A program made the position numbers and the translations under genes. The notes below the pieces were generated by a model. That model had not been told where the DNA came from, searched no databases, and saw only the letters and a list, made by a program, of their open reading frames with translations. This document shows, piece by piece, positions 50,080 to 58,800 of a DNA stretch of 64,000 bases; the first letter of the stretch is position 1, and every line of letters starts with the position of its first letter. The stretch comes from Sorangium aterium. GTDB taxonomy: Bacteria > Myxococcota_A > Polyangia > Polyangiales > Polyangiaceae. The DNA is taken from NCBI RefSeq assembly GCF_028368935.1, contig NZ_JAQNDK010000004.1:620001-684000 (forward strand). The letters are read 5' to 3'.

Positions 50080-51552
50080 TCACTCCCGGTCGAGCTTGCC
50101 CATCAGGCTCAGGGTGAAATAGGCCCCCATGTACTTGAGGTGCGGGCGCACCTCGAGGTGGACCCGGTACCAACCTGCGCTCCCCTCGACCTCGGTCACC
50201 GTGGTGCGCCCCTTGCGGAGCGGCCTGCGCGAGCGCACGGCGGGCGACACGACATCCATGTCCGCGACATACTGGCTGAGCCAGCCGTTCAGCTCGCGCT
50301 CGAGGTCGCCGCGCTCCTTCCAGGTGCCGATCTGCTCGCGCTGCATGACCTTGAGGTAGTGGGCGAGCCGGCTGACGAGGAAGACATAAGGCAGCTGTGT
50401 GCCGAGCCGGTAGTTGACCTCGGCGGCGCGCCCCTCCTCGCTCTGGCCGAAGTACTTGGGCTTTTGCGCCGAGTTCGCGGAGAAGAAGCAGGCGTTGTCC
50501 GTGTCCTTGCGGAACGTGAGCCCGATGAAGCCCTCCTCGCTGAGCTCGAACTCGCGGCGCTCGGTCAGCATGATCTCGGTCGGGATCTTCGTCTGGATGG
50601 CGCCGAGCGCCTCGTACTCGTGGAGCGTGAGCCCCTCGACCGTGCCGCCTGATTGCGGCCCGATGATGTGCAGGCACCAGCGGTGGCGCGCGAAGCTCTC
50701 GGCGAGCCGCGTCGCCATCGCGTAGGTGGGCGCCCCCCAGCAGTACGCCCCGTGGTTGCCGACGACGTCCTCCTCGTAGGAGAACGCCCGGATGGGGGCG
50801 GTGCTCGCCCCGTAGGGCAGGCGCAGGAGGAAGCGGGGGAGGAGCAGGCCGACGTAGCGCGCGTCCTCGGACTCGCGGAACGCTGTGTACTTCACGTACT
50901 GCGGCCCCTCGAAGAGCGCCTTGATGTCGCCGAGGTGCGGCACCTTCCGGTAGTCCTTGAGCCCGAAGAACTGCGGGCCCGCGACGGCCAGGAAGGGCGC
51001 GTGCGCCATCGTCGCCACCGCGGCGCATTTCTGGAGGAGCGCGATGTCCTGGGGCACGGGGCCGAACTCGTAGTTCGAGATGACGGCGCCGAACGGCTTG
51101 CCGCCGAAATTGCCGAACTCCGACGAATAGACGATCTTGTAGAGGCCGCTCCTCACGACCTCGGACGAGTCCTCGAAATCGGCGAGCAGGTCGTCCTTCG
51201 AACAGTTGAGGATCTCGACACGGATGTTCTCCCGGAAGTCGATGTGATCGATGGCGAACTTCAGGCCGCGCCACGCGGCCTCGAGGCGCTGGAACACCGG
51301 GTGATGCAGGATCTCGTCGATCTGCCGCGACAGCCGCTGGTCGATCTCCGCGATCCACAGGTCGATGAGGGCGCTGTCCAGCGCCGCGCCGGCCTCCGGG
51401 CGGCGCGCCACCTTGCCGACGACCGCCTCCACGCCCCGCTTCACATCGTGGTAGGCGCCGCTCGTGGGGCCGACCCCCGTCTCCGCCAGGAGCTCCGCGA
51501 GGAGAGAGCCATTGCTCCCCGTCACCGGCTCTTCGTGCTGCCCCGCTTGCAT
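50080..51552 (-). CDS. tssC: Type VI secretion sheath protein TssC (orphan)
   Basis: 490 residues, the normal length for TssC/VipB. Recognisable parts are the N-terminal helix region (IDLWIAEIDQRLSRQIDEIL, then HPVFQRLEAAWRGLKFAIDH), the central FGAVISNYEFGPVPQDIALL, and RFLLRLPYG, AYCWGAPTYAMATRLAESFA, LPYVFLVSRLAHYLKVMQRE and FTLSLMGKLDRE near the C-terminus. TssC assembles with TssB into the contractile sheath. No tssB, tssE, hcp, vgrG, tssK-M or clpV gene lies in the window, so it is either a remote part of a scattered system or has another role. The start (MQAGQHEEP) has no clear ribosome site. Confidence 0.9.
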   Translation of the reverse strand: MQAGQHEEPVTGSNGSLLAELLAETGVGPTSGAYHDVKRGVEAVVGKVARRPEAGAALDSALIDLWIAEIDQRLSRQIDEILHHPVFQRLEAAWRGLKFAIDHIDFRENIRVEILNCSKDDLLADFEDSSEVVRSGLYKIVYSSEFGNFGGKPFGAVISNYEFGPVPQDIALLQKCAAVATMAHAPFLAVAGPQFFGLKDYRKVPHLGDIKALFEGPQYVKYTAFRESEDARYVGLLLPRFLLRLPYGASTAPIRAFSYEEDVVGNHGAYCWGAPTYAMATRLAESFARHRWCLHIIGPQSGGTVEGLTLHEYEALGAIQTKIPTEIMLTERREFELSEEGFIGLTFRKDTDNACFFSANSAQKPKYFGQSEEGRAAEVNYRLGTQLPYVFLVSRLAHYLKVMQREQIGTWKERGDLERELNGWLSQYVADMDVVSPAVRSRRPLRKGRTTVTEVEGSAGWYRVHLEVRPHLKYMGAYFTLSLMGKLDRE

Positions 51553-52135
51553 GTCCAGAAATTTACCACGGTCGCTCGTCGGCTGGAAGCGACGGACACG
51601 CCGGCGTCCGCGCGCCGCGCCGCGCCGGGCCCCTCCTGGGCGCGGCGGGGCGGCCTGGGGCGGCGCGGCGCGGTCACGAAATGCGCGCGCTCGGCGCGCC
51701 TCGGACGCCCGCGCGGAACGCTCCCTCAGCACGCGAGTCAGGTGTCGACCGGACATGAAAAGCGCATGGCGGTCGCGCGACTGCAGTGTTACAAATCACA
51801 TGTGGGTGCACCCACGGAAGCCGGAGAAACAAGGGCTTTTCGTTCGAGTCTGCCCTCTCGCACTCCGGATCGGGCGCCGACGCCCCCGCGGCGACGCCCG
51901 TCCTGGTTGTAGCCGCGCGGTGCCAGCGCCCTGAACGGCTCGGGACCGAGTGAAATGGGCAGTGCGAGCACGAAGGGACAGCGGACATCGCGTGTCTCTA
52001 TCTGTGTCTCCGTGTGCCCCGTGTCTGTGTGGGTCCAGATTCTCTGTCTTTACATCCGGCGCGCGTCTGTGCGTCGTCGGCGTTCGGCGCGCCTTCGCTC
52101 GCCGTAGGTCGTGGATTTCGAGGAGAGGAGTGGGG
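51553..52135. other. 0.58-kb region upstream of the metal-transport module
   Basis: It contains the perfect palindrome at 51802-51815 and a GT-rich stretch (about 51990-52040). No gene is recognised. Confidence 0.5.
51802..51815. promoter_or_regulatory. Perfect 14-bp palindrome, candidate operator
   Basis: GTGGGTGCACCCAC is a perfect palindrome about 320 bp upstream of the DUF5132 gene. A near-identical GTGGGCGCACCCAC occurs at about 53024-53037, just before the P-type ATPase start. This suggests a shared regulator site. Confidence 0.4.
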
Positions 52136-52396
52136 ATGGAACGGCTCGGGCTCGGCATCATCATCGGTATAGGGCTCGCCAGCTTGACGAGGATCACCCG
52201 TCCGACCGTCAAGAGGGCCATGGCGCTCGGCTTCGTCGCCGCGGACAAGATCAGGGGCGCGCTCGGCGAGGGCAGGGAGAGGGTCGCCGACCTCGTCGCC
52301 GAGGTGAGGGAGGAGATGGCACGCCAGGAGCAGCGCGCCGGCTCGGGCGGCGCGCAAGGGTGGTCGCGCGCGGAGATGGAGCCGCCCGGGAGCTGA
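52136..52396 (+). CDS. DUF5132-like small membrane protein
   Basis: 86 residues. The N-terminus RLGLGIIIGIGLASLTRIT is a membrane segment; the rest is a charged amphipathic helix (VKRAMALGFVAADKIRGALG, ERVADLVAEVREEMARQEQ). This matches DUF5132-type proteins found next to HMA-domain and P-type ATPase genes. AGGAGAGGAG lies just before ATG 52136. It is the first gene of a three-gene unit with the HMA protein and the ATPase, suggesting a membrane accessory role in metal transport. Confidence 0.65.
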   Translation: MERLGLGIIIGIGLASLTRITRPTVKRAMALGFVAADKIRGALGEGRERVADLVAEVREEMARQEQRAGSGGAQGWSRAEMEPPGS

Positions 52397-52444
52397 CGCG
52401 TGGGGTGTTCTGGTGACCCGGCCTCGCAGGCCGGGAGGTGAGCC

Positions 52445-53053
52445 ATGCCGAGCGATCGAGGGGTCGTCATCATCCACTGGGTTCCAGGGCGCGTGCGCCT
52501 CGCCGTCCCAGCGCTGCGCAGGGACCCGGCGAGGGCGGAGGAGATCGCGGAGCTGGCGCGCGCCTGCCCCAGCGTCGTCGACGCGCGGGCGAGCGCGTGG
52601 GCCGCGAGCCTCACGATCGAGCACGAGCCCGACGTCCCGCTCGAGGACGTCTTCTCCGAGCTCGCGCACATCCCCGAGCTCTCGGGCTGTAGCTGCCGCC
52701 CGATCGATGAGCTCACGCCCTCGCCCTGCGCCCAGCCCATCGAGCCGCCGAGCCCTGGCCGGACGGCGCGCTTCGTCGTCCAGGCCGCGGACAGGCTGAA
52801 CGCGGCGTCCCAGGCCGTCCCGCCGGCGCACGTCGACCTCAAGCTCCTGCTCCCGGCGCTGCTGGTCGGGTCCGGGCTGCTCCAGGTGCTGACGCGGCGC
52901 TCCCCGGGCATGCCCCACTGGATCACGCTCGTGAAGTACGGGGTCGACTTCTTCGTGGTGCTGAACCACGGCCGCATTCAGAGCTTCTTCGCGAGCGTGG
53001 GCGCGAGCGGGAGCGCGAGCGTGGGCGCACCCACGGGCGGCGAGGCGGGGTGA
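52445..53053 (+). CDS. HMA-like domain protein with a membrane segment
   Basis: 202 residues. Residues about 5-75 form a ferredoxin-like HMA domain (IIHWVPGRVRLAVPAL) without the usual CxxC; a GCSC motif follows near residue 82. A transmembrane segment LLLPALLVGSGLLQVL lies near residue 135. The C-terminus is Ser/Gly-rich. The stop overlaps the start region of the ATPase gene, so the two are coupled. Its N-terminal motif PGRVRL recurs in the ATPase. It probably hands metal to, or scaffolds, the ATPase. Confidence 0.7.
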   Translation: MPSDRGVVIIHWVPGRVRLAVPALRRDPARAEEIAELARACPSVVDARASAWAASLTIEHEPDVPLEDVFSELAHIPELSGCSCRPIDELTPSPCAQPIEPPSPGRTARFVVQAADRLNAASQAVPPAHVDLKLLLPALLVGSGLLQVLTRRSPGMPHWITLVKYGVDFFVVLNHGRIQSFFASVGASGSASVGAPTGGEAG

Positions 53054-53055
53054 CG

Positions 53056-55209
53056 ATGGAAGCGCTCCTGTCGACCGGGACCGAGCCGGTCTCGGTGGTC
53101 CACGCGATCCCGGGCAGGGTCCGCCTGCGGCTCCCCCGCCTCGGGAAGGACGCGGCCTTCGGCCCGCTGCTCGAGGCGGGGCTCACCGCCCTGCCGGGGG
53201 TCCTTTCCGTGCGTATCGCCGAGGGCACGTCGAGCGCCGTCGTCGAGCACGACCCGCGGCACGTCGACCTCGACGTCATCGTGCGCGCCGCCGCCTCGGC
53301 CTCCGCCGCGCCGGCCCCGCGGGGGGCGCTGCGCGCCGCGCGCGCCGCCCGGGAGGCGCGCCGCGCGGCCGCCCTCGCGAAGCGCCCGCTCTACCTGTCG
53401 AGCGTCGGCATGGTCCTCTCGCTCGGCGGCTTCGTCTCGCCGCTGCTCGCGTACCCGTTCATCGCCGCGACGTCCGCGCCCATCCTCAAGAGGGCGTGGC
53501 ACTCGGTGGTGCGGGACCGCAAGCTCAACGTCGACCTGCTCGACAGCCTGGCGATCGCCTCGGCCGTGGCGACGGGAAACGCCATCAACGCGGCCGGCAT
53601 CATCTGGCTGGTCACGCTCGGCGACCACATCCGCGATCGCACCCAGGCGCGCGCCCGGCGCGCGATCCGCGGCCTGCTCGAGTACCAGCGGGACCTCGCG
53701 TGGGTGGTCCGCGGCGACGCGAAGGTGCAGATCCCGGTGGCCGATCTCGTCGCCGGAGACCTCCTCGTCGTCTATACCGGATCGGTCATCCCGGTCGACG
53801 GGACGGTCACGGACGGCGAGGGGCTCGTCGATCAGCAGACGCTGACCGGCGAGTCGATGCCCGTGCTCAAGGGCCCCGGCGACCGCTGCTTCGCGGCGAC
53901 CGTCATCAAGGACGGCAAGCTGTACATCCGCGCCGAGCGGGTCGGCGGTGACACGACCGCCGCGAGCACGGCGCGGCTCATCGAGAACGCGCCCGCCCTG
54001 GAGACGCGCGCGCAGAACTACGCGGAGCTCGTGGCGAACCGGCTCGTCCCGCCGGCCCTCGCCTGCTCGGCGGTCGTGCTCGCCGCGACGAGGGACCTCG
54101 GCCGCGTGTCCGCGATCCTGACGATCGACTTCGGCACCGGCCCGCGGGTCTCGGCCCCGACGACGGTGCTCGCCTCGATGAACGCGGCGGCGCGCCGCGG
54201 GATCCTCATCAAGGGCGGCGCCTACATCGAGAAGCTCGCGAAGGTGTCGACCGTGGTGTTCGACAAGACGGGCACGCTGACCTCCGGCATCCCCGAGGTG
54301 ACGGACCTCCTCGTCCACGACGCCCTGCCCGAGCGCGAGGCGGCGACGCTCGCCGCGGCGGTGTCCGCGCGGCAGACCCACCCCGTGTCGCAGGCCGTGC
54401 TCCGGCTCGCCGAGGCGTGGTGTCTGACGATCCCGGACCGGGAGGAGTCCCGCTACCTCGTCGGCCGGGGCGTGCAGGCCAGGGTCTGCGGCAAGGTCGT
54501 GCAGCTCGGCAGCCCCCGCTTCCTCGACGAGCTCGGCGTCGCCTGCCGCGCCGAGCCCGGCGCGAGGAGGGCGCTCGAGGCGGCGGCGAAATCGCTCCTC
54601 TTCCTCGCCGTCGACGGCCGGCACGTCGCCACGCTCGCCTGCCGCGACGCCATCCGGGCCGAGAGCCGCGCGACGATCCGCAGCCTGCGCGCGCGCGGGA
54701 TCGAGGACATCGTCATGCTGACGGGCGACAGCCGCGAGGTGGCCAGGCAGGTCGCGCTCGAGCTCGGCATCACCCGTTACTTCGCGGAGATGCTGCCCGA
54801 GGACAAGGCGGAGATCACGCGCCGGCTGACGCAGGAGGGCCGCACGGTCGCGGTCGTCGGGGACGGCATCAACGACTCCCCGGCGCTGTCGTACGCGGAC
54901 ATCGGCATCAGCGTGTCCGCGGGCGCGGAGATCGCCAGGGAGACGGCGGGCGTCGTCCTCGTGGAGGACGACCTGTCGAAGCTCATCGAGGCGATCGACG
55001 TCTCGCGCGCCGCGATGCGCCTCATCCACCAGAACTTCTCGATGATCCTCGGCGTGAACGCGGTCGCGTACGCGCTGTCGATTCCTGGGCTCCTCAACCC
55101 GGTCGCGGCGACGCTCATGAACAACGGCTCCGCGGTCCTCGCCTGCGTGAACGGACTCCGTCCGCTCATGGCCGCGCCGCGGAGGAAGGCCCGCGTCGGC
55201 GGCCGCTAG
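53056..55209 (+). CDS. P1B-like heavy-metal P-type ATPase without membrane Cys motif
   Basis: 717 residues. An N-terminal HMA-like domain (about 15-75, IPGRVRLRLP) lacks CxxC. The catalytic parts are intact: TGES (near 265), DKTGT (Asp near 403), the HMA-type HP motif (QTHPVSQA), GDGINDSPALSYADIG and the late LMNNGSAVLACVNGLRPL. Where P1B ATPases carry CPC/SPC in the sixth membrane segment, this one reads LTIDFGTGPRVSAPTTVLAS with no cysteine, so its metal choice cannot be read from the usual rules. Membrane helices: two in about 115-150, two in about 165-200, two in about 335-380 and two near the C-terminus. The ATG at 53056 is 3 bp after the stop of the HMA gene (an in-frame GTG also lies at 53050). 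Confidence 0.85.
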   Translation: MEALLSTGTEPVSVVHAIPGRVRLRLPRLGKDAAFGPLLEAGLTALPGVLSVRIAEGTSSAVVEHDPRHVDLDVIVRAAASASAAPAPRGALRAARAAREARRAAALAKRPLYLSSVGMVLSLGGFVSPLLAYPFIAATSAPILKRAWHSVVRDRKLNVDLLDSLAIASAVATGNAINAAGIIWLVTLGDHIRDRTQARARRAIRGLLEYQRDLAWVVRGDAKVQIPVADLVAGDLLVVYTGSVIPVDGTVTDGEGLVDQQTLTGESMPVLKGPGDRCFAATVIKDGKLYIRAERVGGDTTAASTARLIENAPALETRAQNYAELVANRLVPPALACSAVVLAATRDLGRVSAILTIDFGTGPRVSAPTTVLASMNAAARRGILIKGGAYIEKLAKVSTVVFDKTGTLTSGIPEVTDLLVHDALPEREAATLAAAVSARQTHPVSQAVLRLAEAWCLTIPDREESRYLVGRGVQARVCGKVVQLGSPRFLDELGVACRAEPGARRALEAAAKSLLFLAVDGRHVATLACRDAIRAESRATIRSLRARGIEDIVMLTGDSREVARQVALELGITRYFAEMLPEDKAEITRRLTQEGRTVAVVGDGINDSPALSYADIGISVSAGAEIARETAGVVLVEDDLSKLIEAIDVSRAAMRLIHQNFSMILGVNAVAYALSIPGLLNPVAATLMNNGSAVLACVNGLRPLMAAPRRKARVGGR

Positions 55210-55263
55210 CGCGCTCGTGCGCGCCGCGCCGCAGCCCGGCACGCGCGCTGCACGAGGGGTGGA

Positions 55264-55842
55264 ATGGTTGGAATGCAGAGCGAAACGCGCGCCGGATCGA
55301 GATCGTCCGCCGCGGGCTGGGCGCGCGCGGTGCGCCGGACTGTGCAGTGGCTGCCCGGCGCGGTGCTCCTGGTGTCGATCGGCTGTGCAGCCGTGGCACG
55401 GGTGCCTGCATCGCCGCGCGTCACGGCGGGGAGCCCGGAGGAAGCCGGCCGGTACCTGATCCTCGTGGGCGGATGCAACGACTGCCATACGCCTGGCTGG
55501 GACAGATCGAGCGGCAGGCTCCCGACCTCGGAGTGGCTGACGGGCAGCGACGTCGGCTACCGAGGTCCGTGGGGGACGAGCTATGCGGCGAATCTCCGGA
55601 TCTCCACCCAGAACCTCAGCGAGGAGGCCTGGGTGCGGATGTTCCGCGAGGCCGCCGGCCGGCCGCCGATGCCATGGCTCAACTACGTGACCCTGCACGA
55701 GGGCGACCTCGTCGCGATGTACCGCTTCATCCGGAGCCTCGGGGAGAAGGGCGTCCCCGCGCCCCGCGCGGTGTCGCCGGGGGAGGAGCCCGCGACGCCG
55801 TACATCCTCATGATCCCGCAGCAGCCGAAGGGCAGGCCGTAG
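55264..55842 (+). CDS. Secreted cytochrome c family protein
   Basis: 192 residues. A long basic N-terminus leads to a hydrophobic stretch (LPGAVLLVSIGCAAVARVPA), either a signal anchor or a lipoprotein signal with Cys at about 40. CNDCH near residue 75 is a c-type heme site, and PPMPWLNY near 140 provides the Met-containing region for the second axial ligand. The layout (GRYLILVGGCNDCHTPGW) is typical of small cytochromes that accompany alcohol or gluconate dehydrogenases. It lies 54 bp after the ATPase gene on the same strand but is probably functionally separate. Confidence 0.75.
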   Translation: MVGMQSETRAGSRSSAAGWARAVRRTVQWLPGAVLLVSIGCAAVARVPASPRVTAGSPEEAGRYLILVGGCNDCHTPGWDRSSGRLPTSEWLTGSDVGYRGPWGTSYAANLRISTQNLSEEAWVRMFREAAGRPPMPWLNYVTLHEGDLVAMYRFIRSLGEKGVPAPRAVSPGEEPATPYILMIPQQPKGRP

Positions 55843-55865
55843 TCGTCGGTTCGCGCCGGCTCGCG

Positions 55866-58800
55866 TCAGGCGTGCAGGCCGCCGAGCCTCGCCGACGCCG
55901 CGTGGCTCGCCGCCGGCCGCTCGCAGGGCAGCTCCACCGTGAACCGCGCCCCCTCGTCCGGCCGGCTGACCACGCGCACCGCGCCGCCGAGCGCCTCGAC
56001 GATGCTCTTCACGACGTGGAGCCCGAGCCCGAGCCCGCCGAAATGGCGGCTCGACACCGCGCGCTCGAACCTGTCGAACACATGCGGGAGCCGCCCCGTC
56101 GGGATCCCGATGCCCTGATCCTGCACAACGAGCTCCGCCGTGCCGTCCTTCCGCGCGACCGAGACGTCGATCGGCTTGCCGCCGCCGAACTTGAGGGCGT
56201 TGTCGAGCAGGTTCGAGACCACCTGCTCCAGCCTGCTCCTGTCCCACGACCCCACGACGGACGGCTCGGCGCGCACGCTCACGGGCGAGCCGGACTGCGC
56301 GATGCGCTCGGTGAGCCGCTCCACGACGTCGTCCACGACCTCCGCGAGATCGACCTGCTCGACGTGCAGCTCCAGCCGGCCGGTGTGGAGCTGCGACACG
56401 TCCAGCACGTCGTCGATGAGCCGGACGAGCCGGTGCACCTGCCGATCCATCCTTTGCAGGGCGCGCGCGACGCGCTCGTCGGACGCGTGGTCTCCCCGGC
56501 GGAGCAACGCCTGGAGGCCGAGGCGCAGGGAGGTGACGGGCGTCCTGAGCTCGTGCGACGCGACGCTGAGGAACTCGTCGCGGACGCGCACCGCGTGCTG
56601 CGCCTCGCGGTAGAGGCGGGCGTTCTCGAGGGCGATCGCGATCTGGTCGGAGAGCAGCTCCAGCACGTGGACGCGAGCGCGCGTGAAGGCGTACGTGGTG
56701 AGGTTGTTCTCGAGGTAGACCACCCCGAGCCGCGCCTCGTTCCGCTGGATGGGCAGGACCAGGACCGACCGCGAGCCGCCCTCGGCGAAGTGAGGATCGC
56801 GCTCGCGCTCCGGCTGGCTGTCCGCGTCGTCGAGCACGACGATCTCGCCCGCGCCGTGCGCGTGCTCGACGATCTGCCGGGGGACCTCGCATGACCGGGA
56901 GAGCGGCGTGCGCTCGATGGAGACCGGAGCGGCGACGGATCCCTGGGCCCGCACGAAGAGCTCCCCCTCTTCCTCGAGCACGAGCGCCCCGCACTGCGCG
57001 CCGGCGGCCTCCAGGCAGACGCCCAGGAGCTTCTCGAGCAGCCGATCGAGCACGATCTCGCCCGAGAGGGTCTCCGCGGCCTTGAGCAGGCTGAGCGCGT
57101 CGAGGGCGACCGCCGGGAGCCGCTCCTCCGCGAGCTCGGGCTCGTCGCCGGACCCGCCGAGCCCGAACTCCTCCGCGAGCGCGCGGGCCTTCTCCGACGC
57201 CCCCCAGCAGGCGAACCCCTGGTGCGCGGCGCGCAGGTACATGGCCGCGATCCGGGCCCGCCCGAGCCCGTGGTAGAAGCGCCCAGCCAGCTCGTTGCCG
57301 AGCGCCGCGATGTGGAGGAACCCCCCGCGCGTCGCCGCCTCGATCGCCTCGTCGTACCGCGCGCCGGCGAGCTCGAACCTGCGCTCGACGCGGGCGATCT
57401 CCGCGTCGACGAGGAGGCGGCGCGGGAGGAAGTTCTCCGCGCAGCCCGACTCCCACCCTCGCAGGACGCGCTGCAGGTCCGTCGCGCGCGCGAGCAGCGC
57501 GGCCCTCTCCCGCTCGTCGGCCTCATCGCACCGCCACAGCAGCGTGAGCGCGGCGTACAGCGCGTACTGGCACTCCGGGATGTAGCCGCCGAGGAAGTGG
57601 ATGGACGTGACCGCCGCGTCGGCGTGCGCGGTGGCCTGGGCCAGGTCCCGGAACAGGTACGAGGCCTGGAGCCGCAGGATGTGATACACGCACTTCGCCG
57701 GCGGCTCCCGCTGCATCGCTTCGAGGAAGGCCCGCTCGTCGAACTCGGCGTCTTCGGGCACGTTCCGGCCCCTCGTCAGCCCCTTGAGGCACCGGATCAT
57801 CTGCCGGTAGGAGACCTGGTAGAAGAGCGTCGACTTGTTGCCGGTCTGCTGGCTGAACGCGAACCCGTCGTTCAGGTCGACGAGCACGAGATCGAGCTCC
57901 ACCCCTGCGGCGAACGAGTGCTCCACGAGCCCCGTGCGCGCGTAAGACGAGAAGCGGAGCTCGCCGGACGACAGGCCCAGGGCGACGATCTCGCGGAACG
58001 CCGCCCCGCCCGACGCGAGCGGCGCGATCCACGGGTGAACGAACTCGTTGACCATGTACCGGGCGATCGTCTCCTGGGCGCGATCCTCGAACCTCCGCGC
58101 GAGCTCCACGGCGAGCTGGCCGAAGCCCTGGGCGCTCGAGAGCTCGCCCTCCGCCGCCAGCAGCATCGCGTGCCCTGCGTAGGAGAGGATCGACTCGCTC
58201 GCGTTGCCGTGCTCCAGCGCGAAGCGGACGCCGAGGGAGGTGAGGAGCACGAGCTGCTTCCGATCCGCGAACCAGGCGGGGGCCACCATCTCGGCGAGGA
58301 GCCTCATGCGGGCCCGCTCTTCCGGGCTCGTCACGCGGGGGAGATCGACGAGCGACTCGGGCGAGCGCTCCGCCAGCTGGCCGGCGATGGCCCGCCGCTG
58401 GGCCGCGATCTCCGCGTCGAGATCCGCCGCCGACAGCTCGGCCCCGAAGTGCGCGCGCAGCGCGTCGCGCCCCCAGCTGAGCGCCAGATCGTGCTCGCCG
58501 GTGATCGTCGCGCTCATGATCCGGAGCGCCTCCAGGTCGACCTTCTCCGGGATCGACGCCGCGTGGCGGAGCCCCTCCTCCACGAGCGCGCGGGCCGCCG
58601 CGTGCTGATCGGTCAGCGCGGCGCACTCCGCCGCGTCGCGGTGGAGGGAGAACCAGAGCTCGTAGCGCGAGCGGAAGGCGCCCTCCGGCAGCAGGCGGAG
58701 GCCGCTGCGGAAATACGCGAGCGCCGGGCCGAAGGCGGCGGCGCGGCGCGCCTTCACGCCGGCGCGGAGGTTGAGCTGCGCGAGGTGGTCCCGCTGCTCC

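Noticed and set aside
52978-57456. Long minus-strand frame spanning the ATPase and cytochrome genes
   Set aside because: It overlaps several well-supported genes and shows no conserved motif.
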